In this document: positions 1 to 13,500 of the stretch, in pieces
Position numbering within the stretch: position 1 is the first letter of the stretch
How the letters are laid out: every line of letters starts with the position of its first letter
Assembly: GCA_038502055.1 (NCBI GenBank)
Contig: JAXRKN010000037.1
Span: 2,480,001 to 2,544,000 of the forward strand
Origin: Tanytarsus gracilentus
Taxonomy: Eukaryota; Arthropoda; Insecta; Diptera; Chironomidae
Direction of reading: 5' to 3'
DNA length: 64,000 bases
The notes under the pieces: generated by a model
The model's database searches: none
What the model saw: only the letters and a program-made list of their open reading frames with translations
Told to the model about the DNA's origin: nothing
Translations under genes and position numbers: made by a program

Positions 1-148
1 CGTTTTAGTCGATCAGTGCAAGTCGGTTTCGCGCCGGTCAAAAAAAATATCGACTGACTCAAGTCGATTTCCGCCGGTCGGCGTTTTAGTCGATCGGCGC
101 AAGTCGATTTCCGCCGGTTGAAAAAATGATCGTTCGGTCGACTGACTA
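1..148. repeat. Tandem satellite-like repeat with 40/41-bp monomers and an 81-bp higher-order unit, cut by the window edge
   Basis: The motif CAAGTCGRTTTCSSGCCGGT recurs at 19, 60 and 100 (spacings 41 and 40). The longer block beginning CGTTTTAGTCGATC recurs at 1 and 82, so two monomer types alternate with an 81-bp period. The block is far more GC-rich than the DNA after it and ends abruptly near 148-170. It probably continues to the left of the window. No coding potential was seen. Confidence 0.85.
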
Positions 149-170
149 ACTTCAATCTCTGAATTAAGGC

Positions 171-3100
171 GGTTCTATCTGATCCTATATAGTGATTTAA
201 AGTTATATAAAATGTTCTTATTAACCACTGCACTAGTGAAACACGCAATTATCGGGTGATGTTATCTTTTGCATGACAGTGTTCATTTTAAAAGCTTCTA
301 TATATTTTCAAGAATTCATTTTCCGACAATTTAAGACTTTTACGACTCAATAAATTTATCTTGCCCGCTACAGATAAATTTTTGTACATAAACGCCGGGT
401 GCTTGCCAATTTTTCATTAAAGTTCTCTTCTTTGTTATTTATTACTTGATTCATGTTATGGCTTTTGAAGAACAATGTGGCTTTTAATAAAATGAACTGT
501 AAGAGAAAAGTTTAAAAAAAATGTTAAAATAAATTTTTTAATGACATTTTTAAAATTATTTAGAAAAATCGATAAAATTATTAAAATTATTTTTTGCATG
601 TTTGCAAAACAATTTTTTCGATAATTTTAAAGAAAAGTTTAGTAAAATATTCAAATCACTTCATTGCTAAAGCAAGCCGTTAACGTCTTTCAATGGTTTG
701 TTTAAAAAAGCACATTTCGAAATTGTTTCAACTGCCTTTTTGCTCAAGTATAAATTTCATTTTCTTCTTGCACATTTGACGAAAACGAACGAGTAAAATT
801 ACGATTATACGAAGAAAAATTTAGAAATCGCATGTCGCAATCTTCTTTTATCTTCTAGTAGAATTTCGAGTTGTTTTTACACACCGTGCTTACTCGCTCA
901 AGTACACGACTGCGATGAGATTGTATTGATAGAGAAAATGTTTTAGAGGCGCATTCTATTTTGTTCATTTATTCTTCTCTCTCTATTTGTTCTAATCGCG
1001 CAATTTAAAAACTGTGTCACGAGTCTTTTCTAATATTGAAAGAAAAAAGACTTTTCTTTCACTGTGTGCACTCGCAAGTTGTTGAAATTATGCGACGAAA
1101 TGAGAAAATAATGCCACCTGTTCGGTTTTGGGAGATGATGTAGAATGTTTATTAGAAGGCCCTTTCCATATGTTTAAAATGATAAACAAATTTTTTTTAT
1201 GAAACGCCATCAAGTTTCACCGACAATGTGACACAAAATGATAAAAATATTTGTCTCAACTCTCTTTTTTTCCTGCTCAATGCTATCATTTATATATTTT
1301 ATTTTTGTGAGAGTAAGCACTTCTTATCAGAACAGAGTAATCTAAAGGTATACACAGTAATAATTTTTTTCGAAGGAAATTCACGAGAAGTTGCGCAAAC
1401 GTGAATCACTAGATGTGTCGGAATTTAAGTTATAGTGGATTTTGTCCTCATTAGACTGCATCTTTATTTTTGAAGAACTTTTAAAAAGTTTGTTACGAGA
1501 GTTTCCGCTCCTTGAAATTCACCTCAAATGTATTTAAAAAAGTGTCATAAAAAATATTTCATTCTTTTTTTTTGTCAGAGTGAGAGAATTTTTATTTTAT
1601 TTAAGAACAGAACGGCGACGACTGTCTCAAACGATGATGACGACGACGGCTGGCGATATCGAAAGTCGGGAGAATATAAACTTTTTCCCATTGCTTCTTT
1701 CTCTAGTCGCGTTTCTAATTGAGAAGTTGTCTGTTCTGTGAAATAAATCTAGAAGAGAAAAAGCTTCTCCTTCAAAGTGCGCGCGAATGAATTCAGACTA
1801 AACACGAAGGCACTTAATTGAGTTCGATTCTAATACAATATAAAAAAATTATATCTACACGTCCCTAATCTCTCATTCGATGAAAAATGTACTGCGAGCT
1901 CACACTTCAGTATTTTTCTACTTCTAAAAGCACATTATTCAGTATGCGATAAACGTTCTTGGTGCCAAAACTATTATTAGAGATTTGCAATTTTAAAGTG
2001 AGAAAATTCTTCTGGTTAATTAAGCCAAAAACCTAGAGGGAGCAGAAATATTTTACAATAGCTCAAAAGAGACGTCACAGTGGGAGACGATGCTTTAAAG
2101 CTAGCTAAAAAAAGTGTGAGAAGAAAAAATTTCTAACCCAATTCTTCAAATGAAAAATCATCAAAAGACTTTTTTTAAGAGTCTCGCAGAGAGCTTCGAC
2201 AAACACATGTTAAGTGTGCTATGCTGCTGTTGTCGAAACAGAGCAAAAGAGAATTTGAGAGAGAGAGAGAGAAAGAAAGTTAAGAAAGGTGCTTAAAAAT
2301 GCTCGTTCTAAATAAGCAATTTCACCGAAAAAAAAACGAAAGAGATATGAAAGAAATGTAACTGTTAAATTATGCTCTTTCTCCTCATCTCCACTCCACA
2401 CCATCCATCGCCACAATTTTTACATACATTAAAGAGAATTTCTTTTGTATCCGAAAAGAAAGAGAAAAAAATAATATAATAGTAATATTGTAAAGTATAA
2501 TAATTTTTTTTAGTGAAACGAGAAAGAGAAGAAGATACACGAGACAGACTCGTGGTTGTTAGTTCGTTTGTATGCAATTTTTAGTGAAATGCTTTTCTCT
2601 CAACAACAATTTTCCTGTAACATTTTCTTCGTTCACATTTATATTAGTGCATAGCTACAGGTTTCAAATTTTTGAAACAAAAAAAACGTTAAATTTTTTA
2701 AATATATTTTTGTCCTTTTTCAACTGTAATTTATCATTTTAAAAAAAAAATTAGATATCATAAATAAGTCGCCCAATATTGCAACACATTCTAACCTCCT
2801 TCACATGAAATGCGCATTACATTACACTAATTGATGATAAAGCTATAAATTTCATCACCATCATCAAGGTGATGATAAAGTACATTCGGTTGATAATATA
2901 ATGTGTCGAAAATTCTTTTTGTAAGTCTCTTTCAAGTTGTTCTCTAAATCAACAAGTAGTAGGAATTCCTGATCTGCTCTAATCTATCACAAACTGATAT
3001 TGTGAAGAAAACATTTCCACTTATTGCGACACATGAAAATAAAAGTATGAAGTACACAAGTTTTTACAATTTTATTTTTAAAAGTTATTTAATGGGTTGA

Positions 3101-4529
3101 ACACAAATATTAGGAAGCTTTGAAAATATTATTTCAAAAATTTAAATTTTATTTTTTAAAAAATTCAACACACAAATTAAAATATTTTAAAGTTTTAAAA
3201 TTTTAATCTGGAAATATTTTTAAACACTCTTTTCCAAAAATTATTATTCTGATCCAACGTATACGTAGAAACTCCTTGATAAAAAATTATTTCTCTATTT
3301 ACTCACTCCAACATAAAACATATGGATAGACATTTAGAAAACACTTGAGGGCTCAATTTTTAAGGCTAACTTACGAAATTAACTGAAATTCTACTGAGGT
3401 GTAATAAATAATAAAAGGAAAAAGTTTAAATCTTGCTGATAAGCGTTCAATGTCATGCAATATAAGTTCTCTAACGTAAGTGACGACTAAGCGACTTAGT
3501 ATTGAGATAGGACGTGTACACTTTGATGTAATTGGGCAGGCAGTCACTCGCTTTTCACTGAATTTTCTCTCACTCTCTCGCATTGCACATTATCCACTCA
3601 CACAACCATGCCCATGAAGCTTTCATGCTCTCTTTCTCTTTTCTTTCTTTCTCTCTCTCTCTCGTTTGCTTCTCGTACACACTTTATTTTCTTCTGTAGT
3701 GAGACACCACTCACTTCGTGTCGTTCCTCACTTGAAATCGTAGTGTGGAATTAGAAATTTTTCTGCTGCCTTCTTTCTGCTTTGCCTTTTCGAAAAGCAA
3801 GAGAGAGAGAAAAAAAAGTTTTTCTTTCGTATATTTTTATATTTTCTGTTTTGTTGATCAGTTTCTGTTGCTGATCGATCGTTACTCTATCACGATCGTT
3901 CATTCATCAACATCGTCTCCGTGGATTAACTTTATATATATTTCTCTCTCTCCGGTGTTCTTGTGAAATTATTATAAAAAAAAAACTTGGATAAAAAAAT
4001 AGAAATTTTTTTTCGTGAAAAAAAAAAGTTCTTGAGTGAAACTCTCGGGAAGAGTGAAAAGAAAATAGATCCAGAAAAAGGAAAAATTCTTCTATACTTC
4101 CCAATATAAAATATCTCCTCTCAAATATCTCTCCACTCACAGATGTGTCGGTTTTGTTCGTATGTTTACGACGAGAGCACAAGAAAATTTTCTTCAAGGA
4201 AAAGAAAAACAGATTTTTAGAATAGAAAAAGAAGAAGAAGAGAAAAGCAAAAAAAATTTTCTTCTCAACTCAAATAAATTTTTGTTTTCTGAACAGAATT
4301 TTCGTTGCCTTCGTGTTGTTGAGAAATAGTAGCTTTTTCTAGCAGTGGAAATACGAGTAAAAAAAAATTATATTCGCCTGCGAGCATATTTATATAAAAA
4401 TAGTGTGCTAGAGAAGAAAAAATTCTAGTGAAACGGGAAAAAACTGAAAGCAAAATTGCGAAATTAAGCATTTGTGACTCTAGAAGGATTAAATCAGCCG
4501 CATTGGATTTAATAAAGAAAAGCTTTGCC
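171..4529. other. Upstream and 5' untranslated region of the BTB gene; no coding exon seen
   Basis: AT-rich sequence with purine/pyrimidine-skewed tracts: a GA run at about 2257-2276 and a CT-rich tract at about 3628-3663. All open frames here are short and have low-complexity translations. The 5' untranslated exon of the BTB gene must end at the ATG at 4530. From about 3700 the sequence is rich in A and in GAAA/GAGA words, which fits a long leader. A TCAGTT initiator-like hexamer lies at 3858-3863. Where transcription starts cannot be decided from sequence alone. Confidence 0.6.
3628..3663 (+). promoter_or_regulatory. CT/GA tract in the promoter-proximal region of the BTB gene
   Basis: A run of TCTTTCTC and CTCTCTCT words about 870 bp upstream of the start codon. 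On the other strand these are GAGAG elements of the kind bound by GAGA factor in flies. A TCAGTT initiator-like motif follows at 3858. The binding function is inferred only from the sequence class. Confidence 0.3.
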
Positions 4530-4563
4530 ATGGCTCAGCCGAATCAATCGATTCGATATTGCT
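4530..4563 (+). CDS. BTB gene coding exon 1 (start codon, 11 codons + 1 base)
   Basis: Encodes MAQPNQSIRYC. The donor T|GTAAGT leaves phase 1. The ATG lies in a good context (TTGCCATGG), and the junction to exon 2 creates W12, the first conserved tryptophan of the trihelix domain, which supports both the start and the splice. Confidence 0.85.
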
Positions 4564-7500
4564 GTAAGTAAAACTATGAATTTTTAAGCTATTCTTATCA
4601 GCCTTTTGAAATACTTTTTCTCTCTCTCTCTGCTTATCGCCAAATAAGTGCAAAAAAATATTCTGAAATTACCCGTAACGTCACACAGGCGAGCAATATG
4701 TATTTTTTTGTGCATATCGTGATGATGATGAAAAAATATTCTCGCTGAAAACAAAAATACTCGCTAACAGATTGTTGATATTTTATTAAAATCTATGCGA
4801 TAATTCTAGACGAAAGTTCATCTGACGTTGTCAGTTTTGGGTAATGAACTCAAAAATGTGCTAATTATTGATTTTCTAAATTCAGATTTCACAGGATCTC
4901 GCTCCCATATTGTTCTACTTTAGATTTTGTAGGAGAGGAAAGAGAGAAAATAGGGGGTGGGGGTGCGAGGATGTACAGTCTGTGATTGAGGGATGGGAGG
5001 TGGTGAAGATAGACAGAAGGTTCTGTAGAAAGATTTTTTTTTTCTAAACCAATTATTCGAGAAGTTTTGCATTAAACATTTTAGAATGTTTGAAATGTTT
5101 TAATTCGAAAAAAAAACACTTTTCCGTTTTAGCTCACAATATGTTTCAGAAAATGTTATTTTAAAAAAAACAATTTTCTTACAGTTAAATTTCAATTTCA
5201 TCAACCAAACGGCAGTCGAGTAAAGTTAGAAAAGTGTCACAGTCTATAATTAATTAAACTTTTGTCGACTATGCTAAATCATGAGAGAAAATCAATTAGT
5301 TTCATTCCGAAAATTTCAATTTTCAATTCTTGATAAAAGTTTTTTTTTTATATTTTTTGTTTGTTCGAGCTCGAAAGTTATACGGCAACAATAAGCGAGT
5401 TGTAGCGGGAGGGGTAGAGAGAGAGAGAGGAAGGAGGCAAAAATTTTCTTCTAATGCGCAATCGATTCTTATTCGTATATAAATACATGCATGGAAATGA
5501 AAACGTATCTCTTGCTTCTTTTTCTTCTCATTGCCATATCACCGTCGTCGTCTTCGTAATAAGAACACTAGTCGAGTCGGGAGGGAAAAGAGACCCGAGA
5601 GTGAGAGAGATTCTCCCACACGGAAATTAAATTTAGAAAATCTTATGGCAGGCAACAACGAGAAGGCTTCTTGAAAATAAAGCTCATACACACAGCATGC
5701 AGAAATTTTTCTCTCGCTCCCTCACCCTTAGTTACATTACCTACTTGTTGTTTACTGCGCATTGATCCATTCTTCATCCTTACTCCTTTCTTGCTCTCTC
5801 ACTTACTCACTTACTCTCAGTACAAACTCCTTTTCTATGCTCTCTAATCGAAGGTCGTCATAAGTACGTGGTACAGGAAAATTTCTCGAGACTAAGTGAT
5901 TAATTAATTATTAGAAAATTTAAGCTGTAATTAACAGCTGCTCGAGGATGTGCTTAAATAAATTCGTTCGATGTTAATTTTCGGGAAGTTTCTGTAGAGC
6001 TAAAAATTATTTAATTTTTCTCGAAAGCTAAATTTTATTTTTACAAGTAATTCAAAGACACTGTCGCATGGTCTGCTGCTATCTAGGTCAAATCCTAGAG
6101 GACTGCTGAGTAACTTGGTTAATTAATTTCTTAGAATTTCTTCACTCACGTTGATATCCTACTTTCAATTTCTGCTGCATGTTGTGACTAATTTTGCAGG
6201 CATAAAATATTTCGTAGAATACAGAAATTTCTAGATGGTGTTTTATTCAATTTAGAGTACTTTATTTCTAAATAAATCTCAATTTATAAATTCTTTTATT
6301 GTAATACATTCAAGAATTGAATAATTCTACGAAAAAATATTTCTATATTTAATTTTTAGTCGCTTTAAATTATTTTACAGTAGAAACTTATGTAAATTAT
6401 GAAAATTACACAAAAACATATGGAAAAGTGGTTATGAAAAGATATGAAGGTTAGAATTTGTTTGCTTTGCTAGCTGATGTCTGGTGTAATTACAAAGGAG
6501 ATAAAAAATTTACGTTTAGTTTTGAATTTTAAGAAGAATAGAGTGTTGACTTGCTCGTGTCGATGAAACAGTTCCGGTCTCAATTATTAAAGTATGAAGA
6601 AGAAAATTCACTCGCTATCATCTGAGAAAAAATCTCACTTTTTTTGGACACCCATAGAAGAAGAAAAATATCATCATTAACAAAATTAAGGCATTTATAG
6701 TTTCTGGTGAAAGTTTTTTTTCTTCTTTCTCGTTTGCTCGTGTATTCACTCTTACTCTAAGTAGTTTGTCTCTTTCTCTACCTCCACCAACAACATTCCA
6801 TGCTAACTAAATTCATCCACACGAAAAAAAACTCTTCACTTTTTTTTTCATCAAGAAAAAAAATGTAAAGAAACTTCTAATTAGCACAAATTGTGACTCC
6901 TCAAGTGAACAAAAGAGAGACAATTGTAAAAGAATGCAAAGTGAAAATGTTTTTCGTCATCTTCTTTTCATTCTCCGTCTCACTCGCTCAATTTTTGCTT
7001 TCTAGCGAACTTATGCTATTCTGTGCTGCTGTCGCTGTTGACTCAACGGGTTTCTTTTTCTCCTCTCCTTTCATTTTAATCTTCATACAATTTTATCAGC
7101 AGCAGAAGCTGGAGATGTGAAAGGTGGAGGGGACAGGTGAAAATTCTGAGGGAAAGTTTTTTTATTAACTACTTTTTGAAGAGATATCTCATTGCGGATG
7201 AGTAAGAAGTCAAAGACATTCGTTTCGTAATAATAAGCTTTAACATTATCGCGTTCCTATTATTACCATTGCTTCTCCTGCTGATGATAATAATTATGCT
7301 GATGACAGCTGATAATTCTGTACGCAGAAATTAAATTTTTCTCTACTGATTTTACAAAAATTCTCAAAAAAACCTTTTAAATATTTTTCGCAACATTCAT
7401 TTCAAGAAATTCAAAGACCGGATCTACCATTTCTTGTTGCCCGAAAAAAAATAAAATCTTAATTTCGAAACCACCAAATATCCCACTTTGTTGCCCCACT

Positions 7501-10500
7501 CACTCTCTCTTAAAATATTTCTGTTGAGCTTTTTTGTTTTTCGAGGAGTGTAAGAAGAAGAAAGAGAAAATTTTCTAAATCTCACATGTGATTATGATTA
7601 TTAATGGCTGTTGTTGTTGTATATGGTCATAATGCTAAATGTGAAGAAAAAAGTATCAAACACATATAGAAAAAAGAAAGAGAGTTATAGGGAAGGTAAA
7701 GAAAGAAGTACGAACGAATATGTGCACGGTGAAGAAGAAGAAAAAAATATAAAAATTCACATATACACGATGAAAACGAGCGAGTTGCAAAGCATATGAT
7801 ATGAGAAAGAAAGCAACAAGTGTTTGATATTATAGAGTAGCAAAATTTCACATTGGAATGTGTTGTTGCTGTTGTCTAATTGGACTCTCCGCCGCTGCTG
7901 GTGTGTGCCGTTGTGTGTAGAAGTAAAATTTCACTTTCGATTGTTATCTGCCATAAATAGAGATCTTAAGAAAGCTTATAGTTATGAATTTTTTTTATGC
8001 TTGCTGAATCGAAATGATAATGAATGGAATATTGTGCGATGGTTGATTATATAAAAAAATCAGTTGAAGCTCCAAGTATTCTTATGAAGAAAAAAATTAA
8101 TTTTAATTGTTTTCCTCTGCTCACTTTCGAAAATTTTCATTTTTCTTCATTTTCTAGAGAATTTTTTGACATTTTTAAAGCTGTTAGGAATTTTTTAAAA
8201 AATATTTAAACATAGAGAAAAAAATAATTTTTAAATTAGTGTTACATAAAGTTCATTGAGGGTTAAATCTCTGCTAGATGAGTCAATCAGCTCTTTTTTT
8301 GGGTAGGGATTGAAACGCTTTAATATCTCCGCATTTGTGAAAAAACACGTAAACGATTTCGTAATATTTTAACGTTGCATGGAATTGAAGTTTTTCATCC
8401 AAATTAATTTCTAGAAATTCTTACAAAATTTACTCTCCAAAAAAAACTCATGACATGTGGGCGCAAAAAAATGCAGGGAAAATTTTCAAAAAGTAGAAAA
8501 GAATTCTTTCAAAGTGTTTCTTATTTTGTGCCAGACACCTGTTTATTTTGTCTCGCAAATACATAAAAGTGACTGAAACGAGTTGAATTGTGAGGAAAAT
8601 GTTCCCTCTAGCATTGAGTAATGAATCAGAAAATCAGAAATTTTCTTTTCTTACTCATAAGATTTTTTCTTCTCAAAATGTGCGCCTCCCGCACATTTCA
8701 TGAGATGTGAGATCTGTATAGCACAAAAAAAATTGCGAAGATATTTTTCTACTTGCGCTTTGCCTTAAAGATCGTTAATAAACACATTGAAGATTTTTCT
8801 CTCTCTCTTCTCATCATCTCGTCTCTTTTTTCTTTGATGATCTAATTTTAGAATCATTTTCAGAATAATTTTTTTTTGTAGAACGGAAAAATAACATTTT
8901 TTCCTCCTCATCGCACAATTTCGCTCGCTTTTCAAAAAGTTTTAATAAACTGTTGTAATATTACAGACTGAATGCTAACTAACTGACGATGTGTATGCGA
9001 GAGATAGCCGTACATACATAGTAAAATATTTCTATGCTAAGCAGATGAATCGCACACATTAGATTTGCACGAGAGAGGCACGATTTTTTTCAATCAACTA
9101 TTTCCAATACTCGCTTTTAAGAAATCTCTTTTTCTTCTTCTTAAAATAGAAAAGAACAGAAATGAAAAATTTCTTTTTTGCATAAATCTCTTTCTACTTC
9201 ATAATTGTGCCATTTCTTTCAATTGAATTCACTATCGCTATTCATTGTTTTTTTCACAGCAGATGAAGCAAGTGATCAATTCGCGATTGACTTTCGATTA
9301 TTTGAAAATTAAGAAAAAATAATTTAAAATTTTTACACACGATCCCCCAAGTTAAATGGCCAATTTATTAAAGCTTAAACTCCGGGCTAAAAATCACTCC
9401 AAAAAAGTTCTCCAACTGTAAAATTTTGTTCTTCTCAATTCCTCTTTTCACTCTCTCACTCCATGAGGTTCTCAATATCATCGACATGATCATGCTAACC
9501 CATTTCTTCTTCTTCTCATTCTTTTTTGCTCATTTAACCTGATTCAATCGATTGCACGTTCTGAAAATTCTCATCATCATTGCTGCCGCATCTCATTTTC
9601 ATTCTTTTCTTCTTCTACTTGCGGGATTCTTTAAAGAAGAGCAAGCGGCGTACGCAATTTAGTGCACAATTATTCTGTTACTGCAGCTCAATTTTTGGAT
9701 GGCGATTTAATAAGTAAATGATGAGCGAAATTCTGTATGTTCTACTTTCAACTCAAAAGAGAAGATCAAAAATGGAAATTTTGAGTAGGAAGTGGAGAAA
9801 TTTTCAAATACGTGAGATCATGTGAATATGCAGAATTATTTACAGTTCCATGACAAATTGTTGAAAATATTCTGGCCAAAATTGATATTTTTTACCTCTC
9901 ATATTTTGATCGTTTGAAGTTTTTTTAACAACCGATCCACTTTCATGAATCAGAATAAATTTCAGTATCAAATTTCCCTTCTCTTTAAAAAATGAGAAAA
10001 TTTACGATGATGAGGGAAATTAGCTGGGAAAATTGTGAACAATTTACGACTGTAGTCCATTAAAAAACTATATTAGAATTATAATTATTGTATTTCTTGC
10101 CATTTAAATTTTTATATTAGTGGCACTCCATTGTGCATCCTGTAAAAATTATTAACAATTTTTTCTGTTCAAAATCTCATCCGAAAAGTAAAGAGATTGG
10201 AAATAATTATAATTCTCTGACTTGTTAATGAGCGTTTAATTGAATCTTTATGTTCTTTTGGCGCGCTTGAGAGCTAGAGTGAAAATTAGAAAGAGATTAT
10301 TATTAACTCCGTCGAGATGATCTACATGAGGCACAGAAAAAAATGGGAGTGAAAAGTGGAATTTTTTTTCGTGTATATCGCTAGGCGTATGTACATCGAC
10401 TTTAATATCAGCATTAAATCTTCGCAATTAAAGCTTCTTCTTTTTTATTATTTTCGAGAAAATTTTGTTGCCACTCTTCGAAGGTATAAAATTAATTAAA

Positions 10501-13500
10501 TAATTTCTCGTCGATGATCTTTTATAGTGATTCAAAAATTTCATCAAATCCCTTTAAGATATTTTTTGTACTAGATGGAAAATTAATTTTCTTTTCTCTA
10601 ATTCATAATTCAAAAAACTTCATCAGCTCTTCACATTTGAAGTGATATTATGATTGTTATTATTTTAAGAGCATTAATAACCTTTTTTTTCTCGTGTACA
10701 TGTCTTAACGGCAACATCCAAAATTTCACAAATTTTTTTCCACACTCGTTGCCTAACTGCTCTTTCTCTCCCTCCCATCATCTAACGTACTTATGACCAG
10801 CATACACACATTTCTCTTAATTAATTCAAAAAGTGTTCAACGTAACAAACTTGTAAGATGAAAATGAATTAAGGCACTCGTATTGCTATGGCGAAGATAA
10901 GAGAGAAACACTGAAAGGCTTGATATAATCAAGCATTTATACATGCATACAAAGCTTAATTTTTTGTTGCTGTAATTCTCTAATGACTTTTATTATTACT
11001 TGACTTAGTTTTAATTTTTTTCCTCTTCTCATTTTTTTTGTTACAGGGGAAGCGGACAAAGTTAAAACACTTATTAGACTGCGTGCAGAGTTGTCGCCAC
11101 TTTTCACAGGCAAAAGAAATGCATCAAAATATGCATGGGCGTAAGTACTAAAATATCTTATTTTTATCAACGATCTATTGTGATTTAAAAATACTCAAGA
11201 CAAAAAACTTAGATTTAAATTATTCACAATGTCTCAAAATGTGACACATCGTAGCCAAAATAAAAGACACTTTCCTCCATAAATATTCAATCAAGGAAGG
11301 AACTAGAAGAAAGCAAAAAAAAAGTGAGCTAATGCTATGACAATTTAAATATTTAAACAGCGCATTTCTATTTGTCACAGATGGATTAACAATTTCCATC
11401 ACACATAGACATTTCCCCTCACTGATTTGACTGTGAAAAGAATAGAAAATTTCTTTTTCAAGTTTTATGCAAATAGTCTTAAAATCTCTTTACAACTCGA
11501 TTATTTTCTTATTCTTTTTTTCTCTCTTTTTCTTTTCATCAAATACACACAACTAGCGTTGTCGAGCGAGAACTCAATGTCCCACTTCCAATTTCAAAGA
11601 TCATCAAAAAATGGAATAACTTATTGCAAGAGTACAAGGTGAGTTTCTTGTGGCTGAAAAATATTTCAACATGGTATTTGGAGTATCAATATATGCGATG
11701 GTTGTGCCATGAAATTCAAACGAAAGAAAAATCTGAGGAATAAAATAATTTCTCTCAATGTAATGTATGCTTGTTTGAGTTCCCCGGCACTTCCAAATCT
11801 TTTTTTTTCTCGCTCGTTTGAAGTTAAATTAAGAGCACGTTAAAGAAACAATGAATGATAATGATGTGATGGTTTGAAATTGAAAAAAGATGTTTGCGGA
11901 AAGCGGCCGAAAAAAGTGTTAAGTGTGAACCAAGAAGAGATTTCCACATTCATACTTAGCACGGACTCTTGATACATTTAACATTTAACACTGATGATGA
12001 ACGATCTCGTGATTTATGAAATAATTTTAATTAGAAAAACATTTTGCCTCTTACCGTATATATTTTTTATATATTAGCACACCGCTAAGAAAAACGTTAT
12101 CATCATCAAGTGCATGAACGATTTTTTACCGAAAGAAAAAGTGAAATTAATAGCAAACCACACTAACTGCATTATTTGCGGGAATGAAAAAATCGTGAAG
12201 AATAATTTTATCGCTGAAATTTAAAACAATAAATTATTATAGATAGCAAAAAGTAACCTTCATAACGATGTTCAATCTTCTGTTCATTGTGAGCAGTCGA
12301 TAAGAGTAAACGAGAACATTTCACTTTATCGAAAACTCAGTAATGAAAAGAAAATTGGACATCGCAATGAAATTTACTTCAATTAGAAAAAAAATTATTG
12401 AACTTTTCACCTCTTCAAAGACTGTCGATGATATAGTTGTGATTCACCGAGAGATTTTTATCTGCTCAATGCAAATTAGCAAAATTCAGATTTTTTCGAA
12501 AGTACAAAAATTATTACTAACTTTTCCTTCAAATTGACAGTTTGAAAGTTGTTAAAAAAGAAATTTTCACTCAGCCGAAAAAGAATCCAGCAAATATTGT
12601 AAACGTTAATGACATTGGCAGGGCAACAGGTATGCTCCACATATAATAATGGCACAATTTCCCGAAGCAACAAAAAAAAATGCAAACAAATTCCTCACTT
12701 AAACGAGTATAACTGTTCAACCAGAAAACAAGCCCTTCAATATCCTACATATGCATTGCGCTATTTACTTTATGTTCATTTAATGCTTCGTATACAAAAA
12801 GGGTAAAAAAGAAATGAATAAAAACGAGATTTTTTTAATCAGCGCACAAGTTCTGGCGAAAAGAGAGCTCACACATGGGCTTTCTTTCGGATTCTTTCTC
12901 TCTCATGCCATGTTTCGGGCATGTTGCTTGGACCTGTACAATGGAGCAGCAACAAAAAATTTCTTTTCTTTCTTTTTCGAAGAAATTTCTTTTTAATTTT
13001 CATTTCTTTTTGCCTCGACTCGCGGTAGATGAGTGAGAAGAAGGTATTGGATGGTCTTGGAGGTTAACTGTAAAGCGTTCTAAATATTTTTTACTTCAAT
13101 ATTTTTTTGTGAGTAACCGGCCCAGTCAAAAGAACTTCTTTTTGGCAGTTAATCATTAAATTAATGAAGGTTCCACTTAACGATTTCTCATTCTCTCTTC
13201 TTACTGTGATCTTGTTATGTTCTGATTCTGATCAAAAGACGATTAATGTACGGTAGTTAGTGGAATTAATTTTTCGGATTTTCTGCTTGTTAGAAATTGT
13301 TTGAAATTGATTGTGATTCACGATTGGTGAAAGAATAGAACTTTTACGTTGTAAAAAATTAGAATTTTATGCAAACGATTTTAATTTAAATAAAAGAGCT
13401 TTCATATCATGAAATAGCTAACAGAAATTTGTGTTTGGCAATCAAGTGAAGAAGAAGCTGTTAAAAATTGCACAATAACATAACTAATAAAAAGATATAA

